The position numbers and the translations under genes were made by a program. A DNA stretch of 64,000 nt, taken from positions 6,777 to 70,776 of the forward strand of contig CAZRFE010000004.1 in assembly GCA_964599565.1 (NCBI GenBank). The letters run 5' to 3'. This document shows positions 9,528 through 16,743 of the stretch, piece after piece (within the stretch, counting starts at the first letter, position 1; every line of letters begins with the position of its first letter). This DNA is from JAJUFS01 sp964599565. Lineage in GTDB: Bacteria; Pseudomonadota; Gammaproteobacteria; Natronospirales; JAJUFS01. The notes under the pieces are model-generated. The model was not told the DNA's origin, did no database searches, and saw only the letters and a list, made by a program, of their open reading frames with translations.

Positions 9528-10145
9528 TCAGAGAATCCGCTCGGGAATGGCGATCACATCCCCAGGCTCCAGCGCGTAGTTCGTGGACAGGTCGCCCTCC
9601 TCCAGGATGTCGCCGAGATACACATCGATGGATTCGGTGTCTTCACCGACGCGCCGGTAGAGCACGGCGCGGTTCGCGGACGCGAAATCGGTCAGCCCGC
9701 CCGCTTCCAGCACCGCATCGAGCACGCTCATGCCCGGGCGGTACGGCAGGCTCATCTGCTGGCGCACCGCGCCGGTCACGCGCACGCGCGAAAGAAACTG
9801 GTGGCTGTTGAGTTCCTTGAGAATCACGACGACGTGCGGATCGCGGATGTACTGTGCCAGCGCGCGCTTTATGTTCGCGCTGACCTGCTGCGGCGTGAGT
9901 CCGCCGGCCTGCACATCGCCGAGCAGCGGCATGGATATGCGTCCGTCGGGACGGACGGGAACCGTCACCGACAGCTCGTCGTTCTGCCAGACGTTGACGC
10001 TGATGACGTCATCGACACCGATGTGATACTCGTCGACATCCGCGGATGCCTGGTGCGCAAGCGTGCTTGCAACCGTGGACGGCGGCGGATTGCTCGCGCA
10101 GCCCGCGGCCAGCAGCAGCAACACGAGGACAGCGATTGATCTCAT
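9528..10145 (-). CDS. Wza-type polysaccharide export lipoprotein
   Basis: 205 residues from an ATG at 10145, preceded by AGGGGC. The lipoprotein signal is MRSIAVLVLLLLAAGC, with the lipidated cysteine at residue 16. The Poly_export domain follows (YHIGVDDVISVNVWQNDEL, RPDGRISMPLLGDVQAGGLT), then an SLBB-like domain (VRVTGAVRQQMSLPYRPGMS). It forms the outer-membrane/periplasmic export channel. It is the first gene of the minus-strand exopolysaccharide operon. An alternative ATG 36 bases upstream would spoil the signal peptide. Confidence 0.93.
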   Translation of the reverse strand: MRSIAVLVLLLLAAGCASNPPPSTVASTLAHQASADVDEYHIGVDDVISVNVWQNDELSVTVPVRPDGRISMPLLGDVQAGGLTPQQVSANIKRALAQYIRDPHVVVILKELNSHQFLSRVRVTGAVRQQMSLPYRPGMSVLDAVLEAGGLTDFASANRAVLYRRVGEDTESIDVYLGDILEEGDLSTNYALEPGDVIAIPERIL

Positions 10146-10288
10146 TGAACGAGCCCCTGTTTCCTGATCCGAAAAGTGCACGCCGCTCCGGTCTGCGGCG
10201 TCGATGGCGGCGGCGGTATCGCGTGAGTTCTTTCCCGGTTGTCTGGGTGTTTCTGCTTGCCTGCCGATGACCGCTAACGTTACCAGCG

Positions 10289-10304
10289 GCCCATGGGCGT
10301 GCCA
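10289..10304 (-). promoter_or_regulatory. Possible sigma-54 (RpoN) promoter of the exopolysaccharide operon
   Basis: On the minus strand the bases read TGGCACGCCCATGGGC. The -24 half matches TGGCACG exactly, but the -12 half reads GG/GC one base out of register compared with the consensus GC. RpoN-dependent control of exosortase-type exopolysaccharide genes is known, which makes the site plausible but not proven. It would start transcription about 130 bp before the export lipoprotein. Confidence 0.3.
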
Positions 10305-10321
10305 TTGGGTAGATGACCCAA
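10305..10321. repeat. Perfect inverted repeat, possible operator
   Basis: TTGGGT-AGATG-ACCCAA: two perfect 6-base arms separated by five bases, directly abutting the putative -24 element. Size and spacing suit a dimeric regulator, but no regulator can be named. Confidence 0.4.
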
Positions 10322-10477
10322 CAAAGCGAAAGCTGCTCGGGACTATCCTGTAAGCGCAATTTTCCCCTCAGGTGCATCGTGATATGGACGCATCGGCCCG
10401 CGCGCCTATCATGGACATGAACGCGATGCGCGCGAGCTGCGCGCCGTCGCGCATGCATCCACGGGAAGCGAGCGTTC

Positions 10478-11161
10478 ATGACCGCAACCACCTATCAGCA
10501 CTGTTATCGCGTACTGCGCGTGGCTGCGGATTGCAGCCCCGAGGAACTGCGGCTTGCGTATCGCCGCCGCGTGAGAAGCTGCCATCCCGATCGCATGCGC
10601 GATGACGCCACGCGCGACGATGAATTCAAGGAAGTCGTGAAGGCATACCGCACGCTCGTTGCGTTCCTTCGCCGTCACGGCGAGCTGCCGCCGCCGTGGC
10701 TCGTCATGGCATCGGATGCGGCGACAGCGAATCGCGCGATCGACCGGCGGCGCACGAAAGCGCGCGCTGACGCGCATGCCGTCCTCGACGATTCGCGCAT
10801 GCGATCCGCCGGACGGCTGACGCGTTTCTATGCGGCGGTTGCAGGCGCGTTCGTGCTCGGTGTCGGGACAAGCGCGCTGTTCGGCCAGGCCGGCGAACGT
10901 TACGACACGGGTGCGGCGAGCAACGGCGGTCAGCTTGTCATCGGCATGGATCCGCAGTCCGTCGTCGAACTGCACGGCGTGCCGAACTACACGAAAGGCT
11001 CGGTCTGGTTCTATGGCGATTCCGGCGTGATCTTCGAGCGCGGCTGCGTGATCGGCTGGGAAGACCGCTCGCCGTTCCCGCTTCGCGCGCTCGTCAGCAT
11101 GACCTATCTCTCGCGCGGCGCGACATTCGAACGCGACGGCTGCACGCCGTCCGCCAACTGA
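10478..11161 (+). CDS. Membrane-anchored J-domain protein
   Basis: 227 residues. Residues 5-65 form a DnaJ-type J domain with the HPD tripeptide at 36-38 (SCHPDRM), which stimulates DnaK. A single membrane helix lies at about 117-135. The C-terminal part (GMDPQSVVELHGVPNYTKGSVWFYG) resembles the small fold of SmpA/OmlA-like proteins, where a residue pattern GMxxxxVxxxLGxP is typical. The J domain would face the cytoplasm and the C-terminal domain the periplasm. It sits between two exopolysaccharide operons and is transcribed away from the export operon and toward the sugar transferase. Role unknown; possibly recruits DnaK to the polymer machinery. Confidence 0.8.
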   Translation: MTATTYQHCYRVLRVAADCSPEELRLAYRRRVRSCHPDRMRDDATRDDEFKEVVKAYRTLVAFLRRHGELPPPWLVMASDAATANRAIDRRRTKARADAHAVLDDSRMRSAGRLTRFYAAVAGAFVLGVGTSALFGQAGERYDTGAASNGGQLVIGMDPQSVVELHGVPNYTKGSVWFYGDSGVIFERGCVIGWEDRSPFPLRALVSMTYLSRGATFERDGCTPSAN

Positions 11162-11168
11162 CACCCCG

Positions 11169-12596
11169 TCAGCGCGCACCTTTCCCGAACAGCACCACCT
11201 CGACCGTCTGCAGCAGGATCGTCAGGTCGAACGCAAGGCTGTGGTTCTTGATGTAATACAGGTCGAACTTCAGCTTCTCCTGCGCATCGCGCGTCGATGC
11301 GCCGTAGGGATAGCAAAGCTGCGCCCAGCCGGTGATGCCCGGGCGCATCGCATGGCGCTGTTCATACCAGGGAATCTGGCGCGCAAGATCGCGCACGAAC
11401 TCCGGGCGTTCCGGCCGCGGACCGACGAGACTCATCTCCCCGCGCAGCACGTTGAACAGCTGCGGCAGTTCATCGAGACGGGACTTTCGCAGGAAGCGGC
11501 CGACGCGCGTGACGCGGTCATCGTTGCTTCGCGCCCAGCGCGCGACGCCATCGCTCTCCGCGTCTTCGCGCATGCTGCGGAATTTCACCAGGCGAAACTC
11601 CCGGCCGTGCTTGCCGACGCGCACCTGGCGGAAGAGCACCTTCGCATGCCAACCATCCTCGACCATGATCGCGATCGCGCACGCCAGCATCACCGGTGCG
11701 GCGGGCAGGAGCACGAGACCTGCAACGCACAGATCGAACATGTGCTTGAGGTAACGCTTGAGTCCGCCGTCCGCGAAACCGTTCCGATACAGCCACCAGC
11801 TCGCATCCACGAGTTCAAGCGGAATCCGCCCGCACTCGCGCTCCACGAACGTTGCCGCCTGCGTCACGCGCACGCCGCGAAACCGGCAGGCCAGGAGATC
11901 GTCCACCGGCAGGCTTTCCTCGCGTTCATTGCACGCAATGACGATCTCGTCCACGTTGCGGCGCTGGCACAGCGCACGAAGGCCGGTGCGGCTGTGAAGC
12001 AGGTGCGCAGGATGAATGCCGTTGTCCGTGCGCTCGCCGAGCGGCAGGTAACCGACGATCTCGATGCCGCGACGATCCGAGCGACGCCGAAGCGTGTCGT
12101 GAAAGCAGCGCGCCGCGCTGCCTGCGCCAAGCACGAGAACGTTCCTGCGCAGCGCGGCGCTGTCGATCAGCACGCTCACGATCAGCCGCCACACGAGAAG
12201 CAGCGCGAAACCGAACGCAACGCTCATGCCGAGATGCCCGAACGGTGCGGGCGACGGTGCAAGCGCGGTCAGCATCCACAGCAGCGCAAGCGCGGCAGCC
12301 GCGCTGCACAGGTATTTCATGAGAAGCTGGAAGATCGAACGGCGCGAACGGATCACGTGCATGCCGAGCGCGTGCATCACCGCGATCATCGCAAGCCCGA
12401 ACACCAGCGCGTCCAGCGCGATCCACGGCGACAGGCCAAGTGCGGGCGCGGCGATGGTTTCGCCTTCCTCGACGACCGGCGCCGTACCAAGCGCAAGATG
12501 CGCGGCGAGCGCGAATATCAGCAGCTCCCCGGCGGCGAGCCAGCGCAGCGGCGACCAATGGATGCCGCGCGGTGCGCTGTTCGATTCCATCAGCAT
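11169..12596 (-). CDS. Initiating polyprenyl-phosphate sugar-1-phosphate transferase (exosortase-locus type)
   Basis: 475 residues from ATG at 12596, preceded by AAAGGGGATCTC. Four N-terminal membrane helices (residues about 18-150) are followed by a Rossmann-like CoA-binding-type domain (VLVLGAGSAARCFHDTLRRR) and the bacterial sugar transferase domain: a membrane helix at about 310, KVLFRQVRVGKHGREFRLVKFRSM, KSRLDELPQLFNVLRGEMSLVGPRPERPEF and the RPGITGWAQ signature. It transfers the first sugar phosphate onto undecaprenyl phosphate. It is convergent with the J-domain gene (7 bp gap) and divergent from the dehydrogenase gene. Confidence 0.93.
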   Translation of the reverse strand: MLMESNSAPRGIHWSPLRWLAAGELLIFALAAHLALGTAPVVEEGETIAAPALGLSPWIALDALVFGLAMIAVMHALGMHVIRSRRSIFQLLMKYLCSAAAALALLWMLTALAPSPAPFGHLGMSVAFGFALLLVWRLIVSVLIDSAALRRNVLVLGAGSAARCFHDTLRRRSDRRGIEIVGYLPLGERTDNGIHPAHLLHSRTGLRALCQRRNVDEIVIACNEREESLPVDDLLACRFRGVRVTQAATFVERECGRIPLELVDASWWLYRNGFADGGLKRYLKHMFDLCVAGLVLLPAAPVMLACAIAIMVEDGWHAKVLFRQVRVGKHGREFRLVKFRSMREDAESDGVARWARSNDDRVTRVGRFLRKSRLDELPQLFNVLRGEMSLVGPRPERPEFVRDLARQIPWYEQRHAMRPGITGWAQLCYPYGASTRDAQEKLKFDLYYIKNHSLAFDLTILLQTVEVVLFGKGAR

Positions 12597-12857
12597 GAGA
12601 TCCCCTTTCCCGTTCATTGCAGCGGCGAATGCCGTTGCGCAAGCGTCAAATCTATCGGCTCGCATTCCGCACCGGTATAAAGCGCGTGCATGAGGGGAAG
12701 GCACTCACGCGCATCGGTGCGTCGCACATTGCGCAACTTAAAGTGTTTCGCGGAATGGAAGACACCGGCGCTCGGCATAGATTTCGGCTCATGCCTGCCC
12801 GGTTCGATGCGCGCATCGCCCGGCAGATTCCGTTTTACCTTGCAACGGAGCAGGAAC

Positions 12858-14213
12858 ATGTCCGGATCCGCTTCTTTCATCCAGGCCTCCATCGCACAAC
12901 AGAACCGCGCCGCCGTCGTACCGCTGCCGGCGGCGCTTCCCGATCTCGATACCGCGCACATCGGTGTGGTCGGACTCGGCTACGTCGGCCTGCCGCTCGC
13001 CGCTGCGTTCGGCCGGCGCTTTCCAACGACGGGTTATGACATCAACCCCGCGCGCATCATGGAACTGGAGGGCGGCATCGACCGCACGCGCGAGATCAGC
13101 GGCGAGGAACTTGCCGGCAGCGAGAAGCTCGGTTTCTCAACTGAGGTCGGCAAGCTCGCGGAATGCAATGTCTACATCGTTTCCGTGCCGACGCCGGTCG
13201 ACCGTCACAAGCGTCCCGACCTTCGTCCGCTGGAAGCGGCGTCACGCACCGTCGGCAGCGTGCTGAAGCGCGGCGATGTGGTGGTGTACGAATCCACCGT
13301 GTATCCCGGTGCAACCGAGGAAGTCTGCGTACCGGTGCTCGAGGAAGTTTCCGAGCTTGTCTTCAACCGCGATTTCTACGTCGGCTACAGCCCGGAGCGC
13401 ATCAATCCCGGCGATCATGCGCATCGCGTCGAGGACATCGTGAAGGTGACGTCCGGTTCGACGCCGGATGCCGCCGAGTTCGTGGACCGTCTCTACCGCA
13501 GCGTCATTGCCGCGGGCACGCACCGCACCGAAACCATCCGCGAGGCGGAAGCCGCGAAGGTCATCGAGAACACGCAGCGCGATGTGAACATCGCGCTCGT
13601 CAACGAACTTGCCACGCTGTTCAACCGTCTCGGCATCGACACCGCCAACGTGCTCGCCGCAGCCGGCAGCAAGTGGAACTTCCTGCCGTTCCGGCCCGGG
13701 CTTGTCGGCGGTCACTGCATCGGCGTCGATCCCTACTACCTCACGCACAAGGCGAAGGAAGTCGGCTTTCTCCCGGAAGTGATTCTCTCGGGACGAAGGA
13801 TCAACGACGAGATGGGCAGCTACATCGCAAACCGCGTCGTGAAGCTCATGACGCAGCGGCGCATCCATGTCGTCGGCGCGCGCATTCTCGTGCTCGGCCT
13901 CACCTTCAAGGAGAACTGTCCGGACATCCGCAACACGCGCGTCACGGACATCATCGATGAGTTCCGCAACTACCACGCGGATGTCGATGTGCACGATCCC
14001 TGGGTGCATCCCGACGATGCGGCCCGCCTTGATGGCGTGAAGCTCGTCGAACGGCCGGATGCGAACGCCTATGACGCGGTGATTCTCGCCGTCGCGCACC
14101 GCGAATTCGCGGAACTCTCGCGCGATGCGCTGCTTTCGCTGTGCAAGCCGGAGCACGTCATCTACGACGTGAAGAACGCGCTGCCACGCGACGTCGTCAC
14201 CGAGCGCCTGTAA
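12858..14213 (+). CDS. Nucleotide-sugar dehydrogenase (TviB/WbpO type)
   Basis: 451 residues from ATG at 12858. The NAD-binding start IGVVGLGYVGLPLAAAFG is at residues 35-52. The segment PTPVDRHKRPDLRPLEAAS, YESTVYPGATEEVCVPVLEE, and the catalytic cysteine in GLVGGHCIGVDPYYLT identify the UDP-N-acetylhexosamine/UDP-glucose 6-dehydrogenase superfamily, closest to TviB/WbpO-type enzymes making UDP-N-acetyl-hexosaminuronic acid. It heads a three-gene operon with an epimerase and a phosphopantetheinyl transferase. Substrate choice between GlcNAc and GalNAc forms is not determined. Confidence 0.92.
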   Translation: MSGSASFIQASIAQQNRAAVVPLPAALPDLDTAHIGVVGLGYVGLPLAAAFGRRFPTTGYDINPARIMELEGGIDRTREISGEELAGSEKLGFSTEVGKLAECNVYIVSVPTPVDRHKRPDLRPLEAASRTVGSVLKRGDVVVYESTVYPGATEEVCVPVLEEVSELVFNRDFYVGYSPERINPGDHAHRVEDIVKVTSGSTPDAAEFVDRLYRSVIAAGTHRTETIREAEAAKVIENTQRDVNIALVNELATLFNRLGIDTANVLAAAGSKWNFLPFRPGLVGGHCIGVDPYYLTHKAKEVGFLPEVILSGRRINDEMGSYIANRVVKLMTQRRIHVVGARILVLGLTFKENCPDIRNTRVTDIIDEFRNYHADVDVHDPWVHPDDAARLDGVKLVERPDANAYDAVILAVAHREFAELSRDALLSLCKPEHVIYDVKNALPRDVVTERL

Positions 14214-14229
14214 GGACGGGGAGGAAACC

Positions 14230-15303
14230 ATGCGTGTACTCGTAACCGGCACGGCCGGCTTCATCGGCTCCGCCGTCGCATTGCGCCTGCTTGCGCGCGG
14301 CGACGAGGTGATCGGCATCGACAATCTCAACGATTACTACGATGTGCGCCTCAAGGAGTCGCGCCTCGAACGCGTGAAGGATCATGCCCGCTTCATCGAC
14401 ATCCGCGGCGACATCGCGGATCGCGACTGCGTGGACGCAGCATTTCGCCGCTACGCACCGCAGCGCGTGATCAACCTCGCCGCGCAGGCCGGTGTGCGCT
14501 ATTCGCTCGAGAATCCGCGCGCGTACATCGAATCTAACATCGTCGGCTTCCAGAACATTCTCGAAGGCTGCCGGCACGGCGGCGTCGAGCACCTCGTGTA
14601 CGCATCCAGCAGTTCGGTGTACGGCGCGAACACCGCGATGCCCTTCTCCGTCAGCGACAACGTCGATCACCCGCTGAGCCTTTACGCTGCAACGAAGAAA
14701 TCCAACGAGCTGATGGCGCATTGCTACAGCCATCTCTATGCGCTGCCGACGACGGGCCTGCGCTTCTTCACCGTCTACGGCCCCTGGGGGCGTCCCGACA
14801 TGGCGCTGTTCCTGTTCACCGACCGCATCATGAAAGGCGAAGCCATTCCCGTCTTCAATGAAGGCCGGCACAGCCGCGACTTCACCTACATCGACGACAT
14901 CGTCGAAGGCGTGGTCCGCACGCTGGATCGCGTGCCGGCGCCGGATGCCGCGTGGCGCGCGGATGAGCCAGACCCTGCGAGCAGTGCCGCGCCCTACCGC
15001 GTGTACAACATTGGCAGCAACAGTCCCGTGAAGCTGCTCGATTTCATCGACGTGCTGGAACGCAAGCTTGACCGGAAGGCGGAGAAGCATTTCCTGCCGA
15101 TGCAGCCGGGCGACGTACCGGCGACATACGCGGACGTCGCGCAGCTTTTCGATGACGTCGGCTACCGGCCATCGACGCCGATCGATGTCGGTGTCGGAAA
15201 GTTCGTGGACTGGTACCGCGATTACTACCCGATGACGGACATGCGCAAACGGCCGGCATCGACAGCCGCCGCGATCCAGGCATCCGGCACGATGGGAGCA
15301 TGA
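14230..15303 (+). CDS. NAD-dependent nucleotide-sugar epimerase (UDP-uronate 4-epimerase type)
   Basis: 357 residues, an extended short-chain dehydrogenase. The cofactor motif TGTAGFIGS is at residues 6-14, the catalytic serine region in ASSSSVYG near 125-132, and the YxxxK pair in YAATKKS near 154-158. Segments IGIDNLNDYYDVRLKESRL and FTVYGPWGRPDMALFLFT are typical of CapI/Gae-type UDP-glucuronate 4-epimerases. A strong ribosome site (GGGGAGGAAACC) lies 16 bp after the dehydrogenase stop. With that enzyme it would supply a uronic-acid sugar nucleotide for the polymer. A 22-residue alanine-rich tail follows the normal end. Confidence 0.9.
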   Translation: MRVLVTGTAGFIGSAVALRLLARGDEVIGIDNLNDYYDVRLKESRLERVKDHARFIDIRGDIADRDCVDAAFRRYAPQRVINLAAQAGVRYSLENPRAYIESNIVGFQNILEGCRHGGVEHLVYASSSSVYGANTAMPFSVSDNVDHPLSLYAATKKSNELMAHCYSHLYALPTTGLRFFTVYGPWGRPDMALFLFTDRIMKGEAIPVFNEGRHSRDFTYIDDIVEGVVRTLDRVPAPDAAWRADEPDPASSAAPYRVYNIGSNSPVKLLDFIDVLERKLDRKAEKHFLPMQPGDVPATYADVAQLFDDVGYRPSTPIDVGVGKFVDWYRDYYPMTDMRKRPASTAAAIQASGTMGA

Positions 15304-15304
15304 C

Positions 15305-16117
15305 ATGGCAACCGCCGCGCAGTTCATCGCCAGGACCGCACCGCGCCAGTTCCCGGAGCCGGATGTGGATGCGCAGTTCGAAACCGCACTCGCATGGCTG
15401 CTGCCCGCGCCCATCGCACACCATGGCGGGCGCATCGATCGCCTGCAGCTGCCGTTGCACGCCGCGGAGGAAATGTTCGTGCGAGACGCCGTCGAACGCC
15501 GGCGCATGGAATTCACCGCGGGCAGAACCTGCGCACGCGCCGTGCTTGAGCAGCACGGCATCGCGGAATGCACGCTCGGCATGGGCCCGCGCCGCGAGCC
15601 GCTGTGGCCGGATGGCGTCGTCGGCAGCATCTCGCACGCGGCGGGCTATTGCGTCGCTGCTGCCTGCACGCGCACCCGCATGACGGGAATCGGCATCGAC
15701 ATCGAAGCCGCAACGCCGCTCTCCGAAACGCTGTTCGATCTCGTCTGCACGCCGCATGAATCGGCCTGGTGCCAGAAACAGCCGGAACGGCTCGCGGGCC
15801 TGCTCGCGAAGTTCCTCTTCAGCGCGAAGGAATCGGTCTTCAAATGTCTTTATCCCGTCTTCCGCGAAGAGCTCGAGTTCGCGGACGTGACGGTGGACAT
15901 CGATCTTCATGCAGGACGTTTCATCGCGCATGCATCGCGCGTTGCGCTCGGCATCGATACGGACATCGAACTTCACGGGCGTCTTGCCTGTACATCGTTC
16001 CTCGTGATGACATCTGCCCTCCTGCCCTGCGCGGACATCGCGCAGCCCACGGCCGAACCGTACGAGTTCCAGCAGGACATCGGCCGCGCACGGCCGTTCC
16101 AGCACTGCTGGCACTGA
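15305..16117 (+). CDS. Sfp/EntD-type 4'-phosphopantetheinyl transferase
   Basis: 270 residues starting one base after the epimerase stop, so clearly co-transcribed. EntD-like motifs are GSISHAAGYC (residues about 109-118), the Mg-binding TGIGIDIE (about 127-134), and the KFLFSAKESVFK segment with the WxxKEA-type glutamate and lysine. The enzyme moves phosphopantetheine from coenzyme A onto the conserved serine of carrier proteins. Five such carriers are encoded about 0.6-18 kb downstream on the other strand, making them the likely clients. Its place in an exopolysaccharide operon is unusual. Confidence 0.93.
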   Translation: MATAAQFIARTAPRQFPEPDVDAQFETALAWLLPAPIAHHGGRIDRLQLPLHAAEEMFVRDAVERRRMEFTAGRTCARAVLEQHGIAECTLGMGPRREPLWPDGVVGSISHAAGYCVAAACTRTRMTGIGIDIEAATPLSETLFDLVCTPHESAWCQKQPERLAGLLAKFLFSAKESVFKCLYPVFREELEFADVTVDIDLHAGRFIAHASRVALGIDTDIELHGRLACTSFLVMTSALLPCADIAQPTAEPYEFQQDIGRARPFQHCWH

Positions 16118-16132
16118 GGGGTTGCATGCATG

Positions 16133-16165
16133 AAAAAACGAGGCCTTTCGGCCTCGTTTTTTTTT
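16133..16165. terminator. Bidirectional Rho-independent terminator
   Basis: A 7-bp GC stem CGAGGCC-TTTC-GGCCTCG flanked by A6 on the left and T9 on the right, so it works in both directions. It closes the phosphopantetheinyl-transferase operon on the plus strand and the 104-residue gene on the minus strand. Confidence 0.92.
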
Positions 16166-16168
16166 GGA

Positions 16169-16483
16169 TCAACGAGAGGCGCGATGCCCGCCGCGGTTCT
16201 CCGCGGCGGCATCGTCTTCATCGTCGTCGGGCGCCAGTTCCTGCCACGTTGCGGGAAAGCGATGCGTGTCGCCCGCTTCGTAGAGAAACAGGTTCATTTC
16301 ACGTGCTGCCTTGCGCCCCGATGACGCAAGGCCGGCGAGCGCATTGAACCAGAGAATTCTCTCCTGCCCTTTTGCAGGAACGTCGGCGGTCATTTCGAAG
16401 ATGGAATCAAGTGTGCCGAAGGTGGCGTCAGAGGCGAGAAAGAGATTGAAATCGACGGATGCGTTTACGCTTTTTCTGCTCAT
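16169..16483 (-). CDS. Conserved-looking hypothetical protein, 104 residues
   Basis: I do not recognise the family. The ATG at 16483 has a good ribosome site (AAGGA, 7 bases upstream), and the gene ends exactly against the bidirectional terminator, so it is probably real. The protein is soluble, with an N-terminal part rich in hydrophobic and small residues (NLFLASDATFGTLDSIFEM) and an acidic C-terminal tail (APDDDEDDAAAEN). It sits between the phosphopantetheinyl transferase and the NRPS genes, with its own upstream region of 260 bp. A role in the assembly line is possible but only from position. Confidence 0.65.
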   Translation of the reverse strand: MSRKSVNASVDFNLFLASDATFGTLDSIFEMTADVPAKGQERILWFNALAGLASSGRKAAREMNLFLYEAGDTHRFPATWQELAPDDDEDDAAAENRGGHRASR

Positions 16484-16501
16484 GGTGATTTCCTTGTTCT
16501 G

Positions 16502-16540
16502 CTGCTAAGCGTGACAAATGGATGCCGGGACGTTTAGCAG
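16502..16540. repeat. Inverted repeat upstream of the 104-residue gene
   Basis: CTGCTAA at 16502-16508 and TTAGCAG at 16534-16540 are perfect 7-base arms separated by 25 bases, just upstream of the start at 16483. It could be an operator pair. A separate 7-bp hairpin (CGCCTCA-TTCC-TGAGGCG, 16634-16651) without a T-tract lies between this and the NRPS stop at 16744. Confidence 0.35.
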
Positions 16541-16743
16541 TCGGTAAGGAGACCCGATGGACTTATTCCCCGAAGGTGTTTTATTCGTCCACGCCCGGCA
16601 GAGACCGATTTCCTTATCGAGGCTGCTACACCCCGCCTCATTCCTGAGGCGAGCGAAGTCTAGGAACTCCACTTCCGGCACAATATCGGGAAATCACGGA
16701 ATTGGCATGAACAACGGCGCGGTCCATGCGCCGGAAGCGACCG

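Larger units (their letters stand above)
10146..10477. other. Divergent intergenic region between export lipoprotein and J-domain gene
   Basis: 332 bp with no convincing gene. It must hold the promoter of the minus-strand exopolysaccharide operon and that of the plus-strand J-domain gene. Features seen: an 8-base palindrome TAACGTTA at 10275-10282, a sigma-54-like element at 10289-10304 on the minus strand, and the inverted repeat at 10305-10321. A minus-strand open frame crossing it has no protein-like composition. Confidence 0.6.

Noticed and set aside
7785..10139. 784-codon plus-strand open frame opposite the chain-length and P-loop genes
   Set aside because: Composition is unlike a protein and the opposite strand carries three genes with clear family motifs.
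10009..10491. 160-codon minus-strand open frame crossing the divergent intergenic region
   Set aside because: Overlaps the export lipoprotein gene in another frame, low-complexity Arg-rich composition, no ribosome site.
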